Below are positions 51,939 through 60,665 of a DNA stretch of 64,000 bases, piece after piece. Position 1 is the stretch's first letter. Each line of letters opens with the position of its first letter. The notes beneath the pieces were generated by a model. The model was not told the DNA's origin, ran no database searches, and saw only the letters and a program-made list of their open reading frames with translations. A program made the position numbers and the translations under genes. This DNA is from CAWHJB01 sp963698715 (GTDB lineage Bacteria > Chloroflexota > Anaerolineae > Anaerolineales > UBA4823), in the NCBI GenBank assembly GCA_963698715.1, contig CAVORW010000006.1, forward strand, positions 220,599 to 284,598, read 5' to 3'.

Positions 51939-53150
51939 ATGCGTAAATTATTTAATTTGGTGATCTTGGTGCTTTTTGTATTGATTCTGGTTGCCTGTCG
52001 TTCTGAGACACCTAGCCCGACCGCAACCGCGACAGTCGTACCGGTAATTGCTGCCAGCCCAACACCCAGCCCCAGCCCAACGCCACCTACACCGACCGCA
52101 ACCGTTCCGACGCCAACCCAAACCACAACACCTACACCTGAAATCCGCGCCTACGGCCCGGACAATTTCCCCTCCAATGTGAATCCGCTGACTGGTCTAC
52201 CGGTTGACAATCCAGCTTTGCTGGAGCGTCGCCCCTTGTCGGTTAAGGTCCAGCTCTTCCCGCGCGGGCAGCGCCCGGTGTTTGGAGTCAGCCTGGCAGA
52301 TCTGGTGTTTGATTATTATCAAAACAATGGTCTGACCCGCCTGCACGCAGTTTTTTATGGTCATGACGCCGATAGGGTCAGCCCAATTCGTTCCGCCCGC
52401 TTATTCGATCGTCACCCGGTTCGGATGTATAAGTCCATCCTTGCTTTTGGCGGGGCTGATCGACGGATATTGAATACCCTGCTGAATAGCGAATTCGCCA
52501 ATCGCCTGGTGCTTGAAGGAGCAAACAATTGCCCTCCAATGTGCCGGATTGATCCAAATGGGTTCAACTACCTGACAACCGACACATCTGAGTTAAGCGC
52601 CTACGCGAACGAAAACAATATTGATAACTCCCGCCAGAATTTAAATGGTATGGTTTTTGATCCCCAAAATTCACCCGGAGGCGATACCGGGCAGCAGTTG
52701 TTTATTCGCTACTCAATCAGCGATTATGTGCGTTGGGATTACGACGAATCCGCTAGCCAGTACCTTCGCTTTCAGGACACACAAGAAGATAACACCGGTC
52801 AGGGTGAAGGCTATGCTCCTCTGATGGATGGGTTGTTCGATCAGCAAATCGCCGCCGATAACGTCATGGTGTTATATGTGCTGCATGAATATATTTTCAA
52901 ATCGGGCAATAGTGAAATTGTCGACATCAAGCTGGAAGACACCGGAAAAGGTTACGCCTATCGTGATGGCCAGCGTTATGCAATAACCTGGAATCGGTCT
53001 GGTCCCGATTCGCTGGTGACTTTCAATCTGCCAGATGGCAGCCCTTATCCGCTTAAACCAGGCAACACCTGGTTCCAGATCATCGGCCAAAGCTCAACAA
53101 TGGAAACGGTTGCTGGAGGAGCGCTGCGCTTCGTATCAATCATACCTTGA
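51939..53150 (+). CDS. DUF3048 lipoprotein (YerB-like), copy 1
   Basis: 403 residues: signal peptide with lipobox LVAC (Cys 20), a Thr/Pro-rich linker to residue 65, then the DUF3048 N-terminal (NPLTGLPVDN...SPIRSARLFD) and C-terminal (LKPGNTWFQIIG) domains. Bacillus YerB is a lipoprotein of this family with unknown activity; a cell-envelope role is inferred. A strong terminator separates it from its paralogue. Confidence 0.85.
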   Translation: MRKLFNLVILVLFVLILVACRSETPSPTATATVVPVIAASPTPSPSPTPPTPTATVPTPTQTTTPTPEIRAYGPDNFPSNVNPLTGLPVDNPALLERRPLSVKVQLFPRGQRPVFGVSLADLVFDYYQNNGLTRLHAVFYGHDADRVSPIRSARLFDRHPVRMYKSILAFGGADRRILNTLLNSEFANRLVLEGANNCPPMCRIDPNGFNYLTTDTSELSAYANENNIDNSRQNLNGMVFDPQNSPGGDTGQQLFIRYSISDYVRWDYDESASQYLRFQDTQEDNTGQGEGYAPLMDGLFDQQIAADNVMVLYVLHEYIFKSGNSEIVDIKLEDTGKGYAYRDGQRYAITWNRSGPDSLVTFNLPDGSPYPLKPGNTWFQIIGQSSTMETVAGGALRFVSIIP

Positions 53151-53182
53151 GCTGATCGTGCTCGGGTTTGCATCACCTTAAG

Positions 53183-53213
53183 AAGCCGGCAGGGTTGATC
53201 TCACTGCCGGCTT
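53183..53213 (+). terminator. Intrinsic terminator after DUF3048 copy 1
   Basis: AAGCCGGCAG (53183-53192) with CTGCCGGCTT (53204-53213), followed by TTTC. Confidence 0.85.
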
Positions 53214-53276
53214 TTTCATGGGATATTCTGTTTTAGGTGCCAGTTCCAGAGATTCGGTCGAGGGCTTACGATTCTG

Positions 53277-53305
53277 TTGTTTGTACAACCAGAACTTCGT
53301 ATTAT
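53277..53305 (+). promoter_or_regulatory. Promoter of DUF3048 copy 2
   Basis: TTGTTT (53277-53282), 17-base spacer, TATTAT (53300-53305). Confidence 0.45.
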
Positions 53306-53324
53306 CATATCGTACAGGTTGTAA

Positions 53325-54617
53325 ATGTACCTGAGGATTGACAGGTTTCTATATCGGGCAGGGTCGTGGATGATGATTCAAACGAATTCTTTCTGGTTTC
53401 GGATTTCCAATATATTGATCATGTTGCTGGTTAGCGGCTGTGGTTTGATCGCCCCTGCTGTCTCCAGTTTGCCTCCGCCGCTGCCGACGGAAATCCCCAG
53501 CTTTCCTACGCCTAAACCGCTCACACCGACTGCTACAACCTATGTGTTTGCGCTGAAACCATCCAGTACGCCAATTCCTACCCGGACGCCGTTCGCAGCT
53601 CTAGAATATGACCTGGGGGTGGGGCCATCCAATTTTCCACCGGGGGTCAATCCGCTGACGGGTTTACCCGTCAGTGACCCCGTACGGTTAGAACGCCGCC
53701 CGATGGCGATCAAGGTCACCAATTTCCCTCGCAGTGTGCGACCGCAATATGGTTTGACCCTGGCAGACCACGTTTATGAATATTATCTCGAGAATTTTAT
53801 TACTCGTTTCATCGGCGTTTTCTATGGGAACGATGCCAGTCGGGTTGGGCCGGTTCGCTCTGGCAGGTTTTTTGATGAGCACATTGCCCGGATGTATAAA
53901 GCGGTGTTCGTTTTCGCTTATGCCGATGATAGGGTTGTCGATCCCTGGAGCGAATCAGATCTGCGCAATCTTCTGGTTGTTGAGCGCGAAGACAACTGCC
54001 CACCCTTATGCCGGATAGGACCAAAATATAATTACAATACTTTGTTCGCCGATACAGCCGGTGTGACTCAGTATATTCGAGAGCGCGGCACTGTAAGCGA
54101 TCGCCAGAATCTGGATGGTTTGCGTTTTGACAGCACCCCGCCCTTTACCACTCAGACAGGCGAAATAATCTCAATCCAGTACTCGTTTGTTTCTTATAAT
54201 CGCTGGGAATATGATCGGATGGCCCGGCGTTACTTGCGCTACCAGGAGGCCGAGGATGAAAACAACGGTCAGCTCCAATATGCGCAGTTAACAGACAGCC
54301 TGACCGGCCAACCGATCGCGGCCGATAACCTGGTGGTGATGCTGATTCCACATGAGTATTACATCCATACCAATACCACCGAGATGGTTAAGATGGGCTT
54401 CCTGGGACAAGGGAATGCGTATGCCTTCCGGGATGGCAAAGCCTATCCCTTAGTTTGGCAGCGGGAAACAAGCGAGTCGCTGGTCACACTAATCATGTCG
54501 AACGGCAAGCCTTACCCCCTCAAGCCGGGGAATACGTGGTACCAGATCCTGGGACAATCTTCTGAAATAAGCCAGTCTGGAGCAGGGGAGTTGCGATTCA
54601 ATTTCGCTATCCCTTGA
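53325..54617 (+). CDS. DUF3048 lipoprotein (YerB-like), copy 2
   Basis: 430 residues as drawn from ATG 53325; in-frame ATGs at 53370 and 53373 would give a more normal signal peptide before lipobox LVSGC, so the start is uncertain. Domain plan and key words match copy 1 (NPLTGLPVSD, VGPVRSGRFFD, NCPPLCRIGP, LKPGNTWYQILG). The pair clearly arose by tandem duplication, with separate promoters. Its last 11 bases overlap the convergent pyrD gene. Confidence 0.85.
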   Translation: MYLRIDRFLYRAGSWMMIQTNSFWFRISNILIMLLVSGCGLIAPAVSSLPPPLPTEIPSFPTPKPLTPTATTYVFALKPSSTPIPTRTPFAALEYDLGVGPSNFPPGVNPLTGLPVSDPVRLERRPMAIKVTNFPRSVRPQYGLTLADHVYEYYLENFITRFIGVFYGNDASRVGPVRSGRFFDEHIARMYKAVFVFAYADDRVVDPWSESDLRNLLVVEREDNCPPLCRIGPKYNYNTLFADTAGVTQYIRERGTVSDRQNLDGLRFDSTPPFTTQTGEIISIQYSFVSYNRWEYDRMARRYLRYQEAEDENNGQLQYAQLTDSLTGQPIAADNLVVMLIPHEYYIHTNTTEMVKMGFLGQGNAYAFRDGKAYPLVWQRETSESLVTLIMSNGKPYPLKPGNTWYQILGQSSEISQSGAGELRFNFAIP

Positions 54618-55662
54618 TTATCCGGCTGACCAGCCCTGGACCACCATAGACCAGGCCTGTGTAAAGCTGAACCAGAACTGCGCCAGCCTCCAGTTTTTCA
54701 TTGACATCCTCAACACTCATAATGCCGCCTACGCCTATGATAGGCAGCTTGCCGTTGGTCCGCCTGGCAATTTTTCGGATCATATCCGTGCTGATTTGAC
54801 GCAAGGGAGCACCGCTTAAGCCGCCGGATTCAATGGCCAGGCGGGTTTCTTTATCATTTCGGCTTGAAAGCGTGGCTCGATTTATGGTAGTGTTGGTGGC
54901 AATCACCCCGTCCATCCCAGCCCGGGTGACTGCTTCGATCGCATCATCTAACTCTACATCGTTCAAGTCAGGTGCAAGTTTGACCAGGACTGGAACAGGC
55001 CGGTTTAAAATGGCTGCCTGCTGCGAGCGGACTTCAGCTATTTCAGCGAGTAACGTTTCCAGAGCCTGGCGCGTCTGCAGCCGGCGAAGTCCGATGGTGT
55101 TCGGTGAGCTGACGTTAATCGCCAGGTAATCACCCAGCGGAGCAAATGTACGCGTCAGGCTGATGTAATCCTGGGCAGCGTTTTCCAGCGGTGTGTCTTG
55201 ATTCTTGCCAAGGTTGACACCCAGGATCAGCCCAGCAGGCCGGCGGCCGGTTAATTGGCTGGCCACATAAGCCGCACCCTGTCCAGGAAACCCCATCCGA
55301 TTGATGATTGCATTGGCTTCCGGCAAACGGAAGACACGTGGTTGTGGATTCCCAGATTGAGGCAGTGGCGTGACAGTTCCAACTTCAATATGGCCGAAAC
55401 CCAGGCAGGCCAGGCCGCGCCAGCCCAACCCATCTTTATCATATCCCGCAGCCAGGCCAATTCGATTTCGAAAGTTCAAACCAAAAGCCTGGACCGGCCT
55501 GGCAGGTGCCTGATACCAGTGGCTCAGAAGGCTGGCGATTGCGGGTATTTTCCCTGCTAATCGGGTCAGGCTGATCGTGAGGTGGTGGGCCTGTTCGGGA
55601 TTCAGGCGGAAAAGAAGTGGACGAATTAATCGGTACATGCCAGATGGCCGCCTCGAATTCAA
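54607..55662 (-). CDS. pyrD: Dihydroorotate dehydrogenase, class 2 (quinone)
   Basis: 351 residues. It oxidises dihydroorotate to orotate with FMN and quinone at the membrane. The N-terminal helical extension (about 1-45), NRIGLAAGYDKDG, GFGHIEVGTVTPLPQ and the catalytic-loop NVSSPNT identify class 2 with its Ser base. It is the last gene of pyrC-pyrB-pyrFE-pyrD, seven bases after pyrFE. The class-2 type implies coupling to a respiratory quinone pool. Confidence 0.93.
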   Translation of the reverse strand: MNSRRPSGMYRLIRPLLFRLNPEQAHHLTISLTRLAGKIPAIASLLSHWYQAPARPVQAFGLNFRNRIGLAAGYDKDGLGWRGLACLGFGHIEVGTVTPLPQSGNPQPRVFRLPEANAIINRMGFPGQGAAYVASQLTGRRPAGLILGVNLGKNQDTPLENAAQDYISLTRTFAPLGDYLAINVSSPNTIGLRRLQTRQALETLLAEIAEVRSQQAAILNRPVPVLVKLAPDLNDVELDDAIEAVTRAGMDGVIATNTTINRATLSSRNDKETRLAIESGGLSGAPLRQISTDMIRKIARRTNGKLPIIGVGGIMSVEDVNEKLEAGAVLVQLYTGLVYGGPGLVSRIIKG

Positions 55663-55669
55663 TGCCTTT

Positions 55670-57103
55670 CTACTGACCGGTTGTACGGGTAATAAAATTT
55701 CGGGCTGCAGTGATCTGAGGAGCTGGTACCTGCCTGGTTGCTTCCCAATACTCCAGCAGCTCAGTTAAGAGGAATACGGCAAACAGGCGATAACCTGCCT
55801 GCGCCAGTGACTCAGCTGCTCCAGATTGGCGGTCAATCAAAACGACTACATCCTGAACCTGTAGTCCAGCCTCGGACAATTTGCTAATCGCTTCGAATTT
55901 GCTGCCGCCGGTGGTAGCCAGATCGTCAATGACAACAATTTTTTCTCCTGAGGAGAACATGCCTTCGATATTTACCTGGGTGCCGTAAGCTTTTGCTTCT
56001 TTGCGAGGGTAAATCATTGGCCTGTTCATCTGAAGGCTGATTGCTGTTGCAATCGGCATGGCTGCGTAGGGCAGACCTGCCAGCTTGTCGAAGTTTAAAG
56101 TCCTCAAAAGTGGCAGATAGGCTGCGGCAGCCAGGCGTAAAAGCGCCGGGAAACTCGCCAACCTTCGCAAGTCAATATAAATGGGGGATACCAATCCGGA
56201 TTTCAGAGTGAATTGTCCGAATTTCACGCACCCTGCCTGCAGTAGCCCATCCGCCAGAGCAGCTGGGAATGGACGCTGTGTACCGGTAATTGGTTTGGCT
56301 CGAATCTGGCTGCGGATCAGGTTGATCGCATCGCGCAGGTTCCGAGCAGCCAGCTCCGGATTTTCTGCCTGAGAAATACCGCGCGAAACCGGGATTAACA
56401 TTCCAAAACCATCCGCCCGCAAACCGGCTTGCAGGGCGGATGGCAGATTACCTCCCTGGGCGCCGACGCCCGGAGCGAGAATCCAGATCTGGGGAGCGAT
56501 GGCTCGAACACGGGCCAATGCTTCTGGTTGAGTTGCTCCCACAACCAGACCCAGATTATCCTGCTGATTCCATTCTTTCCCAAGCTGGGCGACATGTTCG
56601 TACAGCGTCCAGGAGGATTCTCCTAAGCCTGAGCTAACAGGCAAATCCTGGAGGTCGCTTGAGCCCGGATTAGAAGTTTTGCACAGTATAAACGCAGCGC
56701 GTTCCGGGTCGGAAATAAAAGGGGCGACGGCATCCCGGCCTAAATAGGGGTTGATAGTAACAGCCTGCGCCCCAAGGCTGTGGAAAGCAGCCCTGGCGTA
56801 AGCCTGGGCAGTGGAGGTTATGTCGCCTCGTTTGGCATCCAGGATTACAGGGATATGTTTCGGGATGGCTGCGATAACCTGCTGGAGCGCAGCTATGCCG
56901 TGCGGGCCATAGATCTCAAAAAAAGCCGAGTTTGGTTTGAACGCAACCGCGTATTCAGAAGTGGCTGCGATCAACCTCAGGCAGAATGTTTTAGCTGCTT
57001 GAGGATTTGATTCAGCCAGCTCATCCGGGTGTGGATCAAGCCCCACACATAGGAGAGAATCGATTTTGGCTGCCCTGGCCTCAAGTTTGTTGAAAAATCC
57101 CAA
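55670..57103 (-). CDS. pyrFE: Fused orotidine 5'-phosphate decarboxylase / orotate phosphoribosyltransferase
   Basis: 477 residues from TTG 57103, which has AGGAGGT four bases upstream; the longer frame to 57151 has no such site. Residues 1-265 are group-2 OMP decarboxylase (LCVGLDPHP, catalytic VILDAKRGDI). Residues about 285-475 are orotate phosphoribosyltransferase with the PRPP loop VVIDDLATTGGS. One polypeptide thus performs the last two steps of UMP synthesis, in the order PyrF then PyrE, reverse of eukaryotic UMPS. Confidence 0.92.
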   Translation of the reverse strand: MGFFNKLEARAAKIDSLLCVGLDPHPDELAESNPQAAKTFCLRLIAATSEYAVAFKPNSAFFEIYGPHGIAALQQVIAAIPKHIPVILDAKRGDITSTAQAYARAAFHSLGAQAVTINPYLGRDAVAPFISDPERAAFILCKTSNPGSSDLQDLPVSSGLGESSWTLYEHVAQLGKEWNQQDNLGLVVGATQPEALARVRAIAPQIWILAPGVGAQGGNLPSALQAGLRADGFGMLIPVSRGISQAENPELAARNLRDAINLIRSQIRAKPITGTQRPFPAALADGLLQAGCVKFGQFTLKSGLVSPIYIDLRRLASFPALLRLAAAAYLPLLRTLNFDKLAGLPYAAMPIATAISLQMNRPMIYPRKEAKAYGTQVNIEGMFSSGEKIVVIDDLATTGGSKFEAISKLSEAGLQVQDVVVLIDRQSGAAESLAQAGYRLFAVFLLTELLEYWEATRQVPAPQITAARNFITRTTGQ

Positions 57104-57221
57104 CTCTACCTCCTGTGGTTGTAGTTGCGCATAATTTGCTAGGAAAGCCACCTACAATTTTGTTTAGGTTTTTGGCGGCTTTAAAGGCTTTCCGGCCCGC
57201 CTGGATTTTCCAGCAAAAGCA

Positions 57222-58232
57222 TCAGGCTTTTCCAAGCACCATCGCCAGTAGAGCCATACGAACATATAATCCGGATTCCATCTGGCGGAAATATGCCGCC
57301 CGGGGATCCTCATCAACTTCCATTGTGATCTCTCCTACCCGTGGGAGCGGATGCATCACAATCATGCGTTCTTTGGCCATTTGCAAGGTTTCAGGGTTAA
57401 TGATGAAAGCATTTTTTACGGTCTCATAATCGTTCAGATCGTTGAACCGCTCTTTCTGGACCCTGGTTACATACAAAACATCGGTTTCAGGCAAGGCTTC
57501 TTCGAGGGAAAAGAACTCGTTTTGGGGAATATTTTTCTGGCCGATCTCGTCGATGATTTCGGGCGGAAAGCGCAGGATGTCTGGAGAAACGTAATTGATG
57601 CGAACATTATATAGGGATAGAAGACGAGCGAGAGAGTGAACCGTGCGCCCAAATTTTAAATCACCAAGCATGGTCACGGTCAGCCCATCTACCTGACCAA
57701 GCTCGCTCAAAATTGTAAACAGGTCCAGCAAGGCTTGGGTCGGGTGTTCTCCAACACCATCTCCGGCGTTAATGATCGGTTTTTTAGCATACCTGGCAGC
57801 CAGGGCAGATGCACCCATCTCGGGATGGCGAAGCACAATCACATCCGCATAGCACTCCAGCGTCCGGACTGTATCCGGCAGCGATTCGCCTTTGGATACA
57901 GATGAATAGCGCACTTCATTAATTGGGATCACACTGCCCCCGAGACGCTCCATCGCCGCAGTAAACGATGAGGAGGTACGGGTAGAAGGTTCGTAAAACA
58001 GGTTAGCCAGAATTTTGCCTTTCAGCAGATCAAAAGTGCCGATACGCTCGACCATCTCACGCATTTCACGCGCTACCCCAAAGATATACTCGAGGTCGCT
58101 GCGGCTAAATTGGTTTACGGATAAGATATCCTTACCGTAAAATGGCGCGTCGCGATGATCGCCGAAAGGCAGGTAGGGACTGTGTTTGCGGGTAGGGGGG
58201 ATATAAGTTGCCATACGAATACTCCTTAACAA
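57222..58232 (-). CDS. pyrB: Aspartate carbamoyltransferase catalytic subunit
   Basis: 336 residues, somewhat longer than E. coli PyrB because of about 25 extra N-terminal residues. Carbamoyl-phosphate motif STRTSSSF, the HPTQALLD loop and MHPLPRVGEI are present. It condenses carbamoyl phosphate with aspartate. No pyrI regulatory subunit is adjacent. It lies 41 bases after pyrC. Confidence 0.94.
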   Translation of the reverse strand: MLRSIRMATYIPPTRKHSPYLPFGDHRDAPFYGKDILSVNQFSRSDLEYIFGVAREMREMVERIGTFDLLKGKILANLFYEPSTRTSSSFTAAMERLGGSVIPINEVRYSSVSKGESLPDTVRTLECYADVIVLRHPEMGASALAARYAKKPIINAGDGVGEHPTQALLDLFTILSELGQVDGLTVTMLGDLKFGRTVHSLARLLSLYNVRINYVSPDILRFPPEIIDEIGQKNIPQNEFFSLEEALPETDVLYVTRVQKERFNDLNDYETVKNAFIINPETLQMAKERMIVMHPLPRVGEITMEVDEDPRAAYFRQMESGLYVRMALLAMVLGKA

Positions 58233-58273
58233 TTAGATTGACCCGAGTTTTTTAGTGATAAAGCTCTTTGTTA

Positions 58274-59329
58274 TCACGCTCGTAAGTTAGCACCACTACC
58301 AGACGAGGCCAGCACCTGCCCATCTTCATAGACCATGCGGCCGCGCAGGATTACTCGCTGGAGCCGGCCTCTTACCTGCCAGCCTTCAAATGGGGTCCAG
58401 CCGCAGCGGGTATAGGTCTGCCTTGCCTGGATCTCCCAGCTGTGGTCCGGATCGATCTCAATCCATGTATCAGGCTGTTCGGGTAAAAGAAAAATTCGAC
58501 GAGGGTTGGTGTGCATGCGTAAAACCAGGTCCTCAATCAACAACCGGCCTGCGTGAACGGCTGTTAGCAGAAGCGGCAGGCTGGTTTCCAGGCCTGGAAA
58601 CCCTGGGGGCGGGTTTGGGCTATCCTTCTCTTCCAGGGTGTGGGGGGCATGATCGCTGGCGAAGCAATCAATCACATCCAAATTTTCCCAGAGAGCTTCC
58701 TGATCTTCGCCTGTAGCCAGCCTGGGACGCACTTCACCGCGGCCGGCGGTCGGCATACTGTTAATATCTTGGGCTGTGAGAAAAAGATGATGGGGAGCGA
58801 CCTCACAAGTCACCGGCAGACCCTTTTCCTTCGCCTGCCGGATCAACAGGATTTCCTCCTTGCGGGAAACATGGGCCAGGTGGACTGGGCGTTGGAATAG
58901 CGATGCCATCAACAGTACAGCTGCCAGTGTTCTGCTTTCGGCATGGGCGACGATCGGATAGGGTGCTGGCCAGTGTTCAAAGTGCGCCATCCAGAGCGTC
59001 ATATCATCCAGGCGCAGCTGCCCATAGGTCTGATCCAAATACATTTTTAATCCCGCAGTCTGTGGAGCCAACAAAACCATTGAACTGGCGTTATCTGGCC
59101 CCCCGCCGGCAAATTGGGCGTAATCACAACGTGCTTTATTTCGGGCGGCTTCAAGCGCCAGTTCCAGGCTGATGGAATCCGTTACCGGAGGCTGGGTGTT
59201 TGGCATCGCCAGAACTGCCGTGTAACCGCCAGCCAGGGCAGCGGCTGTGCCACTATCCCAATCTTCCTTATGGCTTGCGCCCGGTTCTCTCATATGAACG
59301 TGGGGATCAATCAAACCAGGTAATCTCAT
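58274..59329 (-). CDS. pyrC: Dihydroorotase
   Basis: 351 residues. It starts directly with the metal motif RLPGLIDPHVHMREPG, as in the CAD-type dihydroorotases that lack the usual N-terminal beta domain; MPNTQPPVTD and FASDHAPHT supply further active-site residues. It closes the dihydroorotate ring. First structural gene of the operon, behind a long leader with two terminators. The ATG has only a weak ribosome binding site. Confidence 0.92.
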   Translation of the reverse strand: MRLPGLIDPHVHMREPGASHKEDWDSGTAAALAGGYTAVLAMPNTQPPVTDSISLELALEAARNKARCDYAQFAGGGPDNASSMVLLAPQTAGLKMYLDQTYGQLRLDDMTLWMAHFEHWPAPYPIVAHAESRTLAAVLLMASLFQRPVHLAHVSRKEEILLIRQAKEKGLPVTCEVAPHHLFLTAQDINSMPTAGRGEVRPRLATGEDQEALWENLDVIDCFASDHAPHTLEEKDSPNPPPGFPGLETSLPLLLTAVHAGRLLIEDLVLRMHTNPRRIFLLPEQPDTWIEIDPDHSWEIQARQTYTRCGWTPFEGWQVRGRLQRVILRGRMVYEDGQVLASSGSGANLRA

Positions 59330-59345
59330 AGCGGTTTGCCTATCA

Positions 59346-59552
59346 CTATTTCATTGCCGTCCAGAACGGATGTTGGTAAAGAGAAGGATTGTTTCGGGGA
59401 ACTGCCATTAGCAAACAAAAAAAATAGAGCCGCCAGGGCTCTAGTAAGACGTTGATAAAAAAATCGCCCACGGAAGCAATAGCTCCTGGGCGAAGGACGG
59501 TTGCCTTCTCTTTGAAAGGGATATTCAATAGCAGAAAAATCAGACGTTCCAT
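59346..59552 (-). CDS. Putative pyr leader peptide
   Basis: A 68-codon frame beginning MERLIFLLLNIPFKEK. Its ATG at 59552 is nine bases downstream of the -10 box, so it would be at or next to the mRNA 5' end. It runs through both terminators, encoding Phe pairs at the U-tracts (GDFFINV, LYFFCLL), and ends 16 bases before pyrC. This is the layout of E. coli pyrL, whose translation couples UTP-sensitive pausing to terminator escape. No protein function is implied. Confidence 0.5.
   Translation of the reverse strand: MERLIFLLLNIPFKEKATVLRPGAIASVGDFFINVLLEPWRLYFFCLLMAVPRNNPSLYQHPFWTAMK
59417..59443 (-). terminator. pyr leader terminator 2
   Basis: Minus strand TAGAGCC/GGCTCTA stem (59443-59437 with 59431-59425), 5-base loop, then eight T (59424-59417). 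Confidence 0.8.
59457..59492 (-). terminator. pyr leader terminator 1
   Basis: Minus strand CGCCCA (59492-59487) pairs with TGGGCG (59470-59465), with further partial pairing inside, followed by A and seven T (59463-59457). Confidence 0.8.
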
Positions 59553-59560
59553 TCCGCCCG

Positions 59561-59588
59561 ATTTTATCCAGTTTTCCGAATCTGTCAA
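59561..59588 (-). promoter_or_regulatory. pyr operon promoter
   Basis: Minus strand consensus TTGACA (59588-59583), 16-base spacer, TAAAAT (59566-59561). It lies about 230 bases before pyrC; both leader terminators are downstream of it. Confidence 0.75.
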
Positions 59589-59687
59589 GAGGAGCCAAAG
59601 TAATGCAAGATTGGCCGATTTTCCTTATCGATATGGTAAAACTGCATTCGGCCAGTCACCAAGCAACAGCCTTTTGGTGCCTCTTGT

Positions 59688-60476
59688 TCATTCTGATTCG
59701 GGTGCTTTTGAGAAAATTTCCAGCCTGGTTAATGAGGCCATCGTCTGATGATCGGTCAGGTCAAGATGCAGTGGCGTCACAGAGACAAAACCTTCCGCTA
59801 ATGCACCAAAATCGGTGCCCGGCTCTGGAACACCCGTGGGCGCTTCGCCACCTATCCAGTAATAAGGGCGGCCGCGTGGATCAGCCCGACGAACGAGCAG
59901 GTCGCGGTAAACTCGCAGCCCCTGGCGCGTAATCCGAATGCCCCGGATTTTTTCCTCAGGTATAGCGGGTACATTGATATTGAGCAAGGTTTCTTTAGGC
60001 AGCTCGCTTGTGGTGAGCGCCTGGGCTATTCGCAGGGCAATTCGCGCGGCCGGCCCGTATTCAACTACGCCCAGGTGATTTTCGGGAGTGTCCAGAGAGA
60101 CCGCAAGGCCGGGGATACCCCAGATGACAGCTTCCATTGCCGCAGTGACCGTGCCTGAATATGTCACATCGTGGCCCACATTTGCATTGGGGTTGATACC
60201 AGCCAACACAAGATCAATTTCCTCGGGGATCACTCCCAGCACAGCCAGAGCAACACAATCCGAAGGTGCGCCATCCGAGGCATAAGCCAGGCTGTTATCT
60301 ACCAGCCGGACTTCTTTAACCCTCAAGGGCCGATCCAAAGTTTTTACGTGCCCGGATGCGGACCAGTTGCGGTCCGGCGCCATTACGGTCACATGGCCAA
60401 GTTTGCGCATTTCCTGAGCCAGGGCCAGCAGCCCGGGAGCCATTACACCATCGTCATTGGTTACCAGTATATGCAT
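59688..60476 (-). CDS. surE: 5'/3'-nucleotidase SurE
   Basis: 262 residues from ATG 60476, chosen because the family begins with MHILVTNDDG and CAGGAAAA lies before it; the frame extends upstream to 60545 without a family match. Metal residues DD in TNDDG and the NPNANVGHDVTYSGTV block are conserved. SurE removes phosphate from nucleoside monophosphates, often under stress or in stationary phase. Upstream of the pyr operon on the same strand but separated from it by the pyr promoter. Confidence 0.93.
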   Translation of the reverse strand: MHILVTNDDGVMAPGLLALAQEMRKLGHVTVMAPDRNWSASGHVKTLDRPLRVKEVRLVDNSLAYASDGAPSDCVALAVLGVIPEEIDLVLAGINPNANVGHDVTYSGTVTAAMEAVIWGIPGLAVSLDTPENHLGVVEYGPAARIALRIAQALTTSELPKETLLNINVPAIPEEKIRGIRITRQGLRVYRDLLVRRADPRGRPYYWIGGEAPTGVPEPGTDFGALAEGFVSVTPLHLDLTDHQTMASLTRLEIFSKAPESE

Positions 60477-60600
60477 TGTTTTTTCCTGAAAATAAGTGAG
60501 ATTGGATAAGCGAACCACCATCATATATCCTACCAAAGAACCCATTTTATGGTTCTCTGGGAATTTCTGTGGTATCCCAGAATTTCCCGATGACCTCGTT

Positions 60601-60629
60601 TTGTTTGTTTTTGCTCAGGATGGTACAAT
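60601..60629 (+). promoter_or_regulatory. Promoter of the 60666 gene
   Basis: TTGTTT (60601-60606), 17-base spacer, TACAAT (60624-60629). A 7-bp inverted repeat (TCTGGGA...TCCCAGA, about 60555-60581) lies just upstream. Confidence 0.5.
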
Positions 60630-60665
60630 CATGATCCAGACACATTATTTTCGCGGGAGTTAAAT

